DNA of 30,636 bases from Candolleomyces eurysporus (GCA_027579435.1 JANBPK010001301.1:1-30636); one strand, 5' to 3'. Shown: positions 1 to 10,959, numbered from the stretch's first letter. Notes: generated by a model from the sequence alone, not told the origin. Translations and numbers: made by a program.

Positions 1-550
1 GAACAAGTGGAGTGATCGGGGTCTCCGCCGAAGCGGTTTGTTCGTTCCTCGCAGCTGAAAGAGATGCAGCGTAAGTAGAGTTGGGGGAAAGATGACGCCG
101 CTTCCTGACCTGTTCCAAGTTCGGCAGGGGCACTGGGGGGCCTCCTCTTCAACAGCAGCCCCAGTCGCAAGAGTGTCGACAGCGCCCATTCCACCGGCCG
201 CAGAAACTTNCCCCATCACTACGAAGGCCACCCATGACATTGGCATTGTCGCCCGACCCCGAAGCAGTACCCCCAGCGTCTTGAGGCCTTGTTTCTCCCT
301 CTCCCTCGTTCTTCGGTTTGCCTCGATCGAACAACGACTTGACGCCCTTCTTTACCTTACGCACGCCCCTTTTCATCTTAGCTTTCCCTTTGTCATACTC
401 TTCCTCCATCCGCGCTCTCAATCCGCTGGCTCTGCTGGATTGTCGACTGCCATCGGTACCTGGCGTCGCAGCGCCAGACGGAGTTGGCGTGTGCTCCGGA
501 TTGTTGGGAAGGCCGAGGTTTCCACCTCCAGAGTCAGTAAATTCAGACAT
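1..550 (-). CDS. 5' part of a low-complexity, basic N-terminal protein (partial, two exons)
   Basis: The start is the ATG at 550-548 (context AAGATGT), giving MSEFTDSGGG. About 60 Gly/Ser/Thr/Pro-rich residues follow, then a basic stretch (KGKAKMKRGVRKVKKGVKS) and another acidic/Gly-rich stretch. A 55 nt intron is inferred at 109-55 (GTCAGG...TTTCAG). Splicing joins an open frame ending ELGT to ARNEQTASAETPIT, which runs off the window. The direct reading stops at 149, but the N at 210 and the G-run at 135-140 each look like a one-base error, and removing both keeps the frame open. Basic, Ser-rich leaders like this precede NACHT/WD40 NLR-like proteins in some basidiomycetes, but no NACHT is visible here, so that is only a suggestion. 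The gene is otherwise unidentified. Confidence 0.55.
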
Positions 551-964
551 CTTGGCTCGTTGGTTGGTTGGTTCGTAAAGTTCGGTTAGATCGCAAAGTT
601 TCGACAGTGGATGGAGGTCCAAGTTCAAGTTGCGGTCAGAGAGCCTCGAGGCAGTCCTGACGCTGATCATCGATGACCATCCCGTGACATCCCCGGTCGC
701 TGGGTTTGGCAACTAATCCTCCGACTCCGGGGTGCGGAGCCAATACGGTCCTAAAGTAATCTCGAAACGAGCCGGCCGGAGGTTGAGCGGTTCAGTAAGA
801 AGTAGAAATAGTCGTACTTGACGGGCTTATTCAATTTATGAGGACGAGGAGCACATNGTAGATAGACCGTAAAAACATATGGGTATTGGATCTCCAAACA
901 CCAGACGAACAACGAAGTCGAATCCACCATTCACTGATAGAATGTCGAGTCTGGGGGATCTCAT
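551..964. other. Intergenic stretch, no gene seen
   Basis: This separates the 5' end of the leftmost gene from the decayed 3' end of the first Hsp70-like copy. I see no open frame with a recognisable product and no clear repeat. The single N at 857 lies in a possible homopolymer or indel site. It probably holds the promoter of the leftmost minus-strand gene, but no TATA box or other motif is clear enough to name. Confidence 0.4.
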
Positions 965-3683
965 CCGAGGAAATCAAATCATGATATGACCCCAAGGTGG
1001 CCGCTTCTGTTGGAAGGTATGCAGAGAGGCTAGGTCAACCATTTGCAGACCTGGGCAATGTTGTCTTCGTCTGTGCACCGCCGAATCTTGTCGGAGTTGC
1101 TGGTGTAGTGAGTGGCGACAAACGACATGTCTATACAGGGGTAGAATTTGGTTTGTTGTGCGTATGTTATGATAGGGAGCAGCAGACGTACCGAACAGTG
1201 ATAGGGAGAATTCGCTTCAGATGACAAACAAGTCAGAGATTAAATTTGTCGTGAGACGTTTCCTGAAAACAGAATCAATGTCCAATGTGTAGACAGGTGA
1301 CGAAAAGCATGCACGTTTTCTTGAAAATCGCTCCCTCCAATACAAGTTTCTGCGACTTATCGAGCACAACTCGTCAACAACGCGCAGAGACAGAGAACCG
1401 GAGTACACATACCGATTCTCACAAATCGCAACACCCACATTGCTATTCCTGGCGTATGCAGGCATCTTCAGCCAATCTTCCTGGTCCACGGGTAGCTTGA
1501 CCTATTCATGATGTAAATAAACACGCAAGCCAAACCATGAAATCGGCAAAGAAATCCGCACGTTCACGATATACGACGTCGGACAAACAACAGTCAAAAA
1601 CNAAAGTCCTCTTCGCCAACCGTTACTGTGCAGCACCACGAAGTGCTGCAGTATGGCGTCTGGAGGGCGAGCAATGAGTGGAATTCGTTCGCTGAACGTC
1701 TGCTGGAAACCCCGGAGGTCGGTATCGTCCTTCCCTGTAAAACAGGTTGGTAGGTTTACCCCGACACGTTGCTTCAAGTGCTCGCCGGCGGCGAAACCTC
1801 TAACGAACAGAAGAACGTGTAGAGGCTGGTCGACTTGAGGGAGTTTCTCCCCAAGCAGCTGGAGAACCAACGTCACGCGATGAGCAAACATCAGGATAGG
1901 AAGAATACGCAAAGCGCTACACACCTGGCCTACACTGGATCGAGGACGGCTCTTTGAAGCAAGTTGCCTAGTATCGACAGCTCTCCATTGATGAAGCCGA
2001 CGGTGGGATCGTGTGCAATTTTGACGTTGAAGCATGTGAAGTGGAATATGTCGTCTGCGAGAAGGCACAAATTGTACGGTCAGGGTTCTCTCGAAAGTCA
2101 ATCGCGATTGCAGGAAAACTTACTATCGCTTCGACAATATTCAGAATAGCTTAGCTTATCGGATTCGCTAAACTAGTGCACTACAAAGATGAATCGGTAA
2201 GTCGAGACAATATCCAACAGACAGGGCTTCACACTTACTGAAGTAGGCAAACGACGCTGGGTCGAGACGCGCAGGATGGTGCGTTAAAAGAGTCTTATTG
2301 ATAACCTCAGTTAGTTTGACAGGCAACGCTGCAAAGTCGAGGCTTACGAACCTTCGAAAGCTCTCAGAACCCCAACTCAAGGAGCAAACTACCACGGTTC
2401 GCTCTCGATCAAGTGCAGATTTCCGCAGAATCAGGGAGCGCCGTGCGTCCAATAAGCTACATGCAGAGTCAACCATCAGGGCTGAGTTACTTGATCAATG
2501 ATCAAATCTCACCTGATACACAGCCAGATTGACAGTACCAACACCTGCATTGCAGACGATAGAGTGCCGTGAAGGCTTGAAGTGGTGCAGGTCCATGAGA
2601 CGAACACGATGAACCGCAGTGGCCTAGGGCTCTCACTCCAGGCATTGTTCCCTGCAAGGGCGCTCGCGACGAGACTAACGCATAATTTCGCAGCCTTGAG
2701 CATGCCAGGCCGCTGGAACTATGCGCCAGACCTCTGCAGTGTCTACCAGGACAAGACTTGTCAGAATCGGTACGCNAAAAAACGCGAGAAGAGGAAGCAA
2801 GATGCGGTCCAGTGTACTTACTGACATCGGCGACGGATCCAATGTCTCTGGTGACCCAATCCTTGGCGTACTCCCAAAGGCAGGTGTGAGAGTTGATGAT
2901 AAAGTTAATGAAGTCTCTCCCAGGCTGTAAGTGTCCAAAGATGAGTTAGTCAACATGAGTACTCGTGTGGCAGAAGACGCAACAGGGATTTACTTACAAG
3001 CATCTCAGGTAACCTCGGATCCGTAGCAAACTCATCTCAAAAGGCACGGGAACCCAATAACAATCTGAACCATTCGTGTTTCGAGGTGCCAATCATGGGT
3101 CTTGCAGTCCTCGCCTCCAAGCTCCATGTGATAACGCGGCCAACCTCGCCATCGTCATCGAGTGTGTCGGGATCTGGAGCAGGGTGCTTCGTTGATGATA
3201 GAAATTAGGACGAGCGCAAATTCAGGTACCTTGAGGAAGTTTCGAGAGATCCAGGCTAGGTAGGGGTCCGCTGGACCGGTCCACCCAGCAATACGCAAAG
3301 AGCCATACCCGAGAACGGGGTACCTAGCCATTGCAACCCACTTCAGCAACACACTCCCTGCCGAACGCTAAAGACCCAGAACACTCACCGAAATCAATTG
3401 AAATTGACATCCTCCCCTCCTCTGCAGCCTGCTAAGCGAAGCCCGCTGCCAATATAGGCAGACGGAGACGGTGGACTCGTCGATCCTGCAGGCGCGTTAA
3501 AGGCGGACGGAGGGTGCTGAGGCATGCCTGAACGAGGACGCAGAGGCGGGGAAGAATGCAACGTCGAACAACCCGTAAATGAGACTGAACAGCGGTCGCT
3601 GGCGAAGATCGCGGAACCCGATATCCCACTGCTGGATCTCCTGTTGCTGTGCAAAAGAGTTGGGCATGCTTGAATGGTCGTGG
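965..3683 (-). pseudogene. Hsp70-like ATPase pseudogene, copy 1
   Basis: Read on the minus strand, successive exons give a Pro/Ser-rich leader (PPSAFNAPAGSTSPPSPS), the phosphate-1 strand SISIDFG near 3389-3408, LRIAGWTGPADPYL, then DDDGEVGRVITWSLEA. These are followed by FINFIINSHTCLWEYAKDW, EVWRIVPAAWHAQGCEI, a decayed phosphate-2 loop CNAGVGTVNLAVY (about 2513-2560), PARLDPASFAYF, HVLLFVRGFAAGEHLKQRV (about 1765-1821), IARPPD and VATHYTSNSDKIRRCTDE. This order is that of the fungal Hsp70-like (actin-like ATPase fold) family of roughly 550-600 residues. Several short GT-AG introns fit. It is broken: a TAG replaces the Gln found in copy 2 just before SISIDFG, stops interrupt the segment after EIMR, and there are frameshifts, one at KWLT near 1033. 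The loop has N and V where the family usually has D and G. It is no longer functional. Confidence 0.8.
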
Positions 3684-3719
3684 CACAAGTAAAAGTACGC
3701 ATCAGAGATTCTTCGGCAT

Positions 3720-5636
3720 CTGCAACAACTTCGATTGGATGGAGCCTTCTGTCAATCGAGATCGCACCAGCCGTTCCTCGCTCATCAGCTCAATGGCTCC
3801 TCGTCTAGAATGATGGCTCCACCCGCTATGGGCTGCATTCACGGTCCTCACGCTACGCTGACAGCCTCTTGTCACAATCTAGGATCAGTCCGTCGGGCTA
3901 CGGTCCTTCTGCTTTGAACGGTTCGCCGTCGCGAATGAGGGCTTCAGCGCCCAGCTTCGTCAGTGTCGACAGTCTGGTCCTCAGACCGAGAATGGTGCCC
4001 ATGCTTCCCAATTGCCGACTTATCCCATCGGTCAGCCGGGCTACGGGGCTCTCAATATGAACGGCTCTCTGTGAAGAATGGGAATCGCGGTTCCTGTCCA
4101 GGCTAGAACGCCCCTTGCGATAGCTACCACTGGGTACCACTGGCGGTTATGCATAGCGTCCAGCCCCACCAAGCTCTCCGATACGTCCAATCTTTCCAAA
4201 GTATTGCTCAGCCCATTCTTCAGCCTCACTTCGTCCCCCAGCCGAGAGTTCCTAGCACTCCTCCAACAACAGTTTTATTGGTCCGGTCTCGATGACCCCG
4301 AATCACAACGTCCAAGGTAACGCTCCTCTTTTCGCCGCTACTACCATGAGGTCAAAACGGACTACGCAGAATTGTGGGCCTCTGTCTCCCTCCCCTTCTG
4401 CTCCAAGATCTAACCCTCCGATCCATTTGCGAACAGGGAATACTTACCATAGCCTGTTCCCTAATCACAGAGTCCCTCAGCGAATTACTCGACGTGCCTC
4501 AGGCTTACTGCCTCCCTTTCCCTGCTCCCAAACGCCAATCCGTGTCCCGATGAGTAGCTATGGAGTCCCTCAACGAAGCACCCGACCTGGTTTGTTTACC
4601 ACCTCCGTTCCCTTGGTCAACGGTTTCCTGATGGCCGATGCCCAGCATCGATATGACGCCGGCTTCATAATCGGCGGGAATCCTGCAGAGAACTCTCGAG
4701 ACATATTGAATGGTCAGCATCAAGTTGCGGGTGCTTGACGACAACACCATGAAGCCTATCAAACCAATCCGAATCTATTGACTATGTTGAACATGAAGTT
4801 GAAGACGGCTCCACCAGCAGAAACTGTAGAGCCAATTCGCGGAGAAGCTGTGGGCTCGGTCCGTCCTCCCCACTCAAATCCTAGCAAGTCGGCGTCGGCG
4901 TCTTCCCAAACAGTCATCAGTACCTCAGCGGCAGGTTGCCGGACGGTCAGCATCACAATCGTACAAGACGAGTCTTTGGAAGGAACAAAAGAAGTGATAT
5001 CCCGACGGGAACAAGTCACTTCCAGGAGCTCGGCGTAAGGCGCGTCGGAAGTCCAAGGTCGCACAGCACGGACCAGTTCTTAAATCAACATTCTGGAGAA
5101 CATTGCCCGGGGACGCTGCTTTAGCAAAAGGCCGAGCAGGTTTATAGCTGGGACAAACTTCCCCAACAATCGATCAATCCAACAAATGGCTACTGCTACC
5201 AGGAAGGTGACTCCGGCCCCTCTTCCAAGCGGAAGAGAGGCGAGTGTGGAGATCAAGATGAGGAACAGCAAGAAGAGGAAGGTGACGGGCCGCTTCTGAG
5301 CAGGTAGATCTTTCTGTCTTTTCGAGTCCCTTTCCACAGAAATCCTGACGAAATGAGTATAGCCAAGTCAAGGAACGGAAGCCCAGGGCCCCAGAACCTG
5401 TTCAAGAGGCGACGACCACTGGACCGCATACCCTTGACGAAGCGCTGCGGATCGTGCTCTCAGCACGACATTGCCAGGGGGCCCCAGACTGCAAGTATGA
5501 AATCGGGCCTAGACTCGGCGCGCGGGAGCGTAGACAGAAGAAGCTAGGAGGTAAGGGATATTGGGAGAGTCTCTTCCGGACGTCGCGAGAGCTGCAACAG
5601 CTGTTGGAGGAGAATGGGTGGGCGGAGTGGAACTGA
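3720..5636 (+). pseudogene. Decayed gene for a disordered, repeat-containing protein; last two exons open
   Basis: The first part carries three spaced copies of a motif around LNGSPSRM (near 3787, 3914 and 4050; the third has a stop inside), then Pro/Gln/Ser-rich stretches including VPQRSTRPG and a repeat of VPQR at 4467 and 4563. Frames change often, so this part is broken or over-split. The end is better: an exon closing at 5303 encodes SSKRKRGECGDQDEEQQEEE, a 59 nt intron (5304-5362, GTAGAT...TATAG) follows, and the last exon (5363-5636) encodes PVQEATTTGPHTLDEALRI through a basic RERRQKKLGGKGYWESLF to EENGWAEWN and TGA. A nuclear, intrinsically disordered protein would fit the basic and acidic runs. 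I do not recognise the family. Confidence 0.45.
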
Positions 5637-5789
5637 GCGAAATGTTGATCAGGCTTTCTTTTTGAACTCGTGTAATTGTAGATTTTCGTGTGTTGTGTAT
5701 TTTCCTCTAATCCAAACAGTTTTAATCTACTTCTTCGAAAAGACATTGTCATATCGATCATTGCCTAACCCTTGTTCCGTAGGGGACTA

Positions 5790-5990
5790 CTTGAGTGATT
5801 ATATCCTCGGTGAACGGTGAAGCGTGGTCAAGGACGTAGCCTTCCCATGCAGGAGGTGAGGAGAATCTTTGGGCGGATCGGACGGCTTGGAGCATTGCTC
5901 TGGCGTTGAATGGGGAGGAGTAGAAGTTGTGGTTGATGAGCGGTGGAGTGAGTGGGTTGGATAATGCAAGTGTTAGAGAGCTACCTGGCA
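5790..5990 (-). pseudogene. GMC oxidoreductase C-terminal fragment
   Basis: The minus strand encodes GSSLTLALSNPLTPPLINHN followed by FYSSPFNARAMLQAVRSAQRFSSPPAWEGYV. This matches the pattern G-S-V-T-L-x-S-x-(N/D)-P-x-x-P-P-x-I-x-x-N-(Y/F) and the following helix of the substrate-binding part of glucose-methanol-choline flavoenzymes such as aryl-alcohol oxidases. Only about 60 codons of a family normally near 600 remain. The N-terminal FAD-binding part and the C-terminal His-Pro-x-Gly-Thr motif are absent. It begins at an AG acceptor-like site directly next to the tail of Hsp70-like copy 2, so it is a stranded exon rather than a working gene. Confidence 0.65.
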
Positions 5991-8825
5991 AGGGGAGGGA
6001 TGAGTTGCGAAGAATCTATGAAGAGATGAGGTGCGTACGGGATAGAAGAGAAGGTATAGCCATCCTGAGCGTGCTCATGATACAACAGAATTCCTTGAAC
6101 CTCCGCGGTATCCGGATCCAACTCGAGCTCGAACTTGATATATATCCAACCAGTATTCGAGGTGGCCGCGTTCTGTTGGAAGGTAGGCAGAGAAGCTAGG
6201 TCGACCGTTTGCAAAGCTGGACGATTCCGTGTGCCACAGAATTTTGTCAGAATTGCTGGTGTAGAGAGTGGCGACGAAGGAGGTGTCTATTCAGGAGTAG
6301 AATTGGATTTGGTGTGCGTATGTTATGATAAGGAGCAGCAGACGTACCGGACAGTGATTGGGAGAATTCGCTTCAGATGACAAACGAGTCACCACTGAGC
6401 GTTGAGAGATTAAATTCGTCGTGAGACGTTGTCTGAAAACAAAATCAATATCCGAGGTGTAGACAACTGACTAAAAGCGCGCACATTTTCCTGAGAATAA
6501 CTCCCTAAGGTTCTGCAACCTATCGAGCACAACTCGTCAACAACCCGCAAAAACCAAGAAAAGAAGCAGGGTACACATACCGATTCTCTCAAATCGCGAC
6601 ACCCGCGTCGTTATTTTTGATGTACGTAGGCGTCTTCAGCCAATCTTCCTGTTCCGCGGGCAACTTGACCTTTTCACAATGTAAATAAGCACTCAAGGCG
6701 AAACCATACAATTAGCAAAGAATTACGCACTTTCACGATACCACTTCGGACAGATAAGAGTCGAACCCAAAAACACCTCTTTGCCAACCTGTACTGCACG
6801 GCACCCCAAAGCTTTGCAGTATCTGAGTCAGGAGGGCGGGCAATAAATGGAATTCGTTTGCTGAATTGCTGCTGAAAATTCTGGGAGTTAGTATCATCCG
6901 TCCCCGTAGAACAGCTTGGTAGGCTTACCTTGACGCGTTGCCTCAAGTGCTCGCTGCAAGCGAAACCTCCAACGAGCAGAAGAACTTGTAGGCTGGTCTT
7001 TGATTGAGAAGTTTTTTCCCGAGCAGCTGGAGAACCTATGTCACGCGATGAGCAAACATCAGAAGGGGAAGAATACATAAAACGGTACCCACCTGGTCGA
7101 CGACCGGGTCGAGGACTCCTCTTTGAAGCAAACTGCTTGATATCGACAGCTGTCCATTGATAAGTCCGATGGTTGGGTTGTTGATGTTGAAGCACGTTAA
7201 GTGAAGCATGTTGGCTGTGAAAAGGTCCAAATTGTTCGGTCAGTGCGCCCTCGAAAGATGATCGCGATTGCAGGAAAACTTACTATCGTCTTCAACAGCA
7301 GAATAGTCCAGCTTATCGCATTCGCTGAAGTAGTGCGCTGCGAAGATAAAACGATAAGTCGAGACAAGATTTAACAGGCAGGGCTTCACACTCATTGAAG
7401 TAGGCAAACGACGCTGGGTCGACTCGGAGATGCGCAGGATGGTGCGTTAAAAGAGTCTTATCGATAACCTTCAGTTACTTCAAGACACAACGCTGTACAG
7501 CCGAGGGTTACGAACCTTTGCAAGCTCTCGGAACCCCAAATGAAGGAACATACTACCACAGTTCGCTCTAGACCAAATGCAGATCTTCGGAGAATCAGGG
7601 TGTGATATGCGCCTAATAATCTACATACAGGGGAGTCGATCATCAGGGGCTGAGGTCATCGATGAATGATAAAATTGTACAGCCAAATCAACTGTACCAA
7701 TGCCCGCATTGCAGACGATCAAGTGGTGCCAAGGCTTGAAGCAGTAAAGGTCCGTGAGATGAACCGCAGTGCCCTCGAGCTCTCCCTCCAGGTATTGTTC
7801 TTTGCAGGGGCGCTCGCGATGAGACTAACGCATGATTTCGCAGCTTTTAGCGTCACAGGCTGCTGGAACTATGCATCAAACCTCCACAGTGCCTAGCAAA
7901 ATAATTGTTTTTAGAGTCTGTACGTGAAAAATGGGAGAAGAGGGAGCAAGATGCGGGTTAGCGTACTTACTGAAATCGGCAACGGATCCGTCCCTCGTAT
8001 CTGATCCTTGGTGTACTCCCAAAGGCAGGTAAAAGAGTCGATGAGGAAGTTGTTGAAGTCTCTCTCGGGCTGTAGGTGTCCAAAGATGGGTCAGTCGATG
8101 TGAGTACTTGTGTCGCAGAAGATGCGAATGGGATTTGCTTACAAGCATATCAGGGGGCGTCGGATCCCTAGCAAACTCTTCCTGAAGGGCACGGGGACCA
8201 AGAACAATTTGACCCATTCGCATTTCGAGGTGCCAGCCGTGGTGTTTGCATTCTTCGTCTCCAAGCTCCATGTGAAAACGCGACCAAGCTCGTCATCGTC
8301 ATCGAGTATCTCGGGATCTGGAGGGGATGCTTCGTTGATAATAGAAGCTCAAACGAGCGCAGATTCACGTACCTTGCATAAGATTTTGAGAGACCCGGGC
8401 TAGGTAGGGATCTGTTGCACCTGCCCACCTAGCAATACGCAAAGGGCCCAACCAACACCCGAGGATGGTACCTATTAGCCATTGGAGCCCACATCAGCAA
8501 AAGCCAAACGCTGAGGACCTAGAATACTCACCAAAATCAATCGAAACCGACAACCTCCCCTCTTCTGCAAGCGGCTGAGCAAAACCCAGGTGTAAAATTG
8601 GCAAAGATGGAGGTGGTGGACTTGTCGATCCTGCGGACGCGCTAAATGTGGACGGAGGGCACTGAGGGATGCGGGACGGCAGAGGCGGAGGGGAATGCAA
8701 CGTCGCAACATCAAAATGAACCATAAACTGAGACAGTGCAGCGGTTGCTGGTGAAGATGGCTGAACCTGTTATCCCACTGCTGGATCTGCTGTTGCCGTT
8801 GCGGAAGCTGGGCGTGCATGGCTGC
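5990..8825 (-). pseudogene. Hsp70-like ATPase pseudogene, copy 2
   Basis: This is the same gene as copy 1 and is colinear with it about 5.15 kb further on, although diverged at many positions. It keeps better versions of several blocks: RLSVSIDFG (about 8526-8552), ELGRVFTWSLETKNA, SKCEWVKLFL, LLLVGGFACSEHLRQRV (about 6937-6990), IARPPDSDTAKLWGAVQY, and at the 3' end VDLASLPTFQQNAA and FELELDPDTAEVQGILLY, which copy 1 has lost. LLLVGGF is the second adenosine-side loop in family terms. Frames still shift between blocks, and the phosphate-1 loop after IDFG (normally GTTFSG) reads GTILGC, which suggests a small indel. The 5' end is Pro/Ser-rich (STFSASAGSTSPPPPS). It is likely non-functional. 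It could be rescued in part only if several shifts are assembly errors. Confidence 0.8.
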
Positions 8826-9013
8826 TGGGGCTTTTCCAATTCCAACTACGAGACTTGCAAGGACGTCATCTGGAGTTTCTCAAAGAAGAAGAGTTGGACA
8901 TGTGGAAAGAGGGAAAGGCAAGAGATCAGTGCTCAGCGGTTTCGGCGTCGGCCAGCACATCTGACAATTTTGATTGGATGCTCAAGTCATCCTATCTAAC
9001 AACAACTCGATGA
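8809..9013 (+). other. Possible orphan exon, charged C-terminal tail
   Basis: One frame stays open from about 8809 to a TGA at 9011-9013. It encodes LRDLQGRHLEFLKEEELDMW, then KEGKARDQCSAVSASAST and SDNFDWMLKSSY. The mix of charged helix and Ser/Ala tail is protein-like. The words NFDWM recur at the matching place beyond Hsp70-like copy 1 (near 3727-3740), so this may be a neighbour gene included in the duplication. No family is recognised. From 9014 to about 9231 I see nothing else, apart from a pyrimidine-rich stretch at 9050-9120. Confidence 0.25.
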
Positions 9014-9231
9014 TTTCAAATGCTCTCTGTCCAGCTTCCTGTGTTTTAGCCCCTTTGCCCTTCCCTTCAGCTCTCTCCCTCCTTTGTTCTCTCTTTGTCG
9101 TCGCCACTGCTGTTGTCTAGGGCATTTACCGCAATCTGCTTACCACAGTGCAGTCAGCCCAGAGTTGAGGCCAGTCCAGGGTAGCCCTGCTTCTAGTTCT
9201 AGAGCTCACAACTTTACCCACAGTTTTTGTA

Positions 9232-9576
9232 GCCCGGTCTTTGGGACTGGCGCAGTCTAGATTGGCCTTACGATGTTCTCATGTCCAAAGACCTACTTTA
9301 CCGTTGAGGAGAGCCTACGTGGTACAGGCTTCCAGCAGCGCAGGACCGACGTCATCAGGCGCAGTACGCTATTTTTCCAAGATTTAGTCGGGCGGAAGGC
9401 TGAGATTATTCTGTGCGCAGACACCGACCCCAAAACCACCACCGTTCACTCAGCCGCGATGGAGGAATTTCCTGCAGTTCCTAGGACGTGCCACACTGGT
9501 CACCATGTTTGGTGGTGCTGCCGGATTCTACTTCCTCACCCAGCGCGACCGGTGATACGGCAGTTGCCTGCATACC
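9232..9576 (+). pseudogene. N-terminal fragment resembling an alternative (type II) NADH dehydrogenase
   Basis: A frame open before 9232 encodes an Arg/Ser/Ala-rich leader, ARSLGLAQSRLALRCS and LPLRRAYVVQASSSAGPTSS, typical of a mitochondrial presequence. A 57 nt intron (9364-9420, GTACGC...GCGCAG) follows. The next exon encodes TPTPKPPPFTQPRWRNFLQF and one membrane segment, LGRATLVTMFGGAAGFYFL, then TQRDR and a TGA at 9553-9555. One frame over, the text continues RQLPAYP. In fungal external NADH:ubiquinone oxidoreductases the single membrane segment is followed by (K/R)-(D/N)-R-H-P-x-x-Q-L-P-x-D-P and then the Rossmann motif, so this matches with a small indel. The Rossmann fold is absent, and no ATG is in frame with the leader. 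It is a 5' scrap with the start probably lost. Confidence 0.45.
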
Positions 9577-10959
9577 CCTAGAAAAATCGCGAATTAATAG
9601 AACTTTTCTTTGGAAGCTCTTCTGAATTAAAGTACTAAGTAACGATAACGACTTATAGAACTTAGCATGTCTTCTGAACATTGCGAAACCAAGAGTCGGA
9701 GCGGTTCCTGGCTTTGGACTTAGCAACTCTCAAGGATCTGGCTCAGTGACCCGAGTACGACGGTTCGGCAGTGGTGCTTTAAATTAGGAAGGCCCTGCAA
9801 ACGTATCCGAAGGGTAGAGAAATAATTCGGAACCATAACTGCGCGCCCGACCTGGCGAGGTACNGCGTAGGAAGAGAGTCTGCACACTACAAGGGACATT
9901 CGCCCTGACATTCGCTAAGTGGAAGGTGTAACGTCACTCTGTGGCTTCGAGGATGTGATGGCAAATCTGTTAAGTCAATTAAACATGACAGTTACTGGAT
10001 TTGGAAGTACGAGCAGCTCAGTTGAGAGCTTCTGAAGAGCCGACTCAAGGTGTGAACTGATGCAGAGTAGAGACTGGACCCTCGGCTGTCTTCAGAACCC
10101 GAGATAGGTTTCAGTCTTGTGAACCGACGTGGATAACAAGGAAAGCATGGAGTGCGGAAGGATGCGGAATGCCTAGAGCCAGGGCAATGACGTGATGAAG
10201 GCTTGGGAGTGGTGCCCAGCGAACTGGATAGACGGAAGTAGGGTCGGGAGCAAAGGTACTAACCTCCGAACCTATTCTGAACTATCGAAGCATGTGGAAA
10301 TAGTGGAGTGCCGTTTCGGCAGTGGTTCTGAATGTGTCTTGATGCAAGTCTAGAAGGTCAAGACCTAGTTCTGGAGCCTGGATACCCTCATATGATTATT
10401 TCTTTCTGGACTAGTTAATTTCATGTGCTTTTATCTGTTTGTTCTGAATGTGTTTGCCAAATTTATTTACAGTATTTAATCTTGGGCTCTAAGTAACTGA
10501 ATCTACATAGTGGGTAGCTAGTGTTGTATTTTGCATCCGGGTCCGTGTTACCCACCGAATCTACGAGAGCCTTTCTGTTATCTTTTGCGTGTTTAAGTTC
10601 AGAAGTCGTTCGGAGGCTGTGTCCTCATCACGTTGTCAAAGTTATATTGTGTTGAGACTGTGTTCTCACTTCTGAAGTCAAGTCCGCAAAGTTTAGCTTC
10701 TGAAGCAATAACATCAAACCTGGTTGAGCCTTAGCTCCCCCCTTGAACTTGCGATTGCAAAGTTTACGTTCCGAAGCCTTAGTCCAACTAGACTTAGCGC
10801 TTTTCACTATACCCTTGCCTGCCTCTTATCTTCTGAAGATACTTGGTGTGTTTGTTTCGTGTGTGTGTTGGTGTTAGAGTTAGGTTCTTTGTCTTGTTGT
10901 GTTTTGAGCCTTAGAATGCGACCTGCGCATCACCGCACAAATTATCTCAAGACCGGAAG
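9577..10959. other. Non-coding stretch with scattered CTTCTGAAG motifs
   Basis: No frame here gives a convincing protein. The palindrome CTTCTGAAG, or a one-base variant, appears near 9617, 9669, 10030, 10601, 10669, 10698 and 10829. The end of the stretch (10400-10900) is T-rich and G-poor with long TGTGTTTG-like runs, as in LTRs or 3' regions of fungal retroelements. I could not find its ends, so it is not called an element. The N at 9864 is isolated. A leftover of the hAT transposase interrupted at 10960 might begin at 10952 reading leftwards, but only a few codons at most could be assigned. Confidence 0.3.
10953..10959. repeat. Target-site duplication, left copy (CCGGAAG)
   Basis: CCGGAAG lies immediately left of the terminal repeat at 10960. 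The matching CCAGAAG lies immediately right of the other terminal repeat at 12314-12320. The single difference is a CpG against a CpA, the commonest kind of decay. Confidence 0.6.

Noticed and set aside
1502..2101. Single 199-codon minus-strand frame as a gene by itself
   Set aside because: It runs through introns of the Hsp70-like copy 1; only its RGFAAGEHLKQRV and IARPPD blocks are family-like.
9273..9581. 102-codon plus-strand frame read straight from ATG at 9273
   Set aside because: It reads through a good 57 nt intron and is off-frame for the presequence and membrane segment; only its last residues (RQLPAYP) fit the family after a shift.
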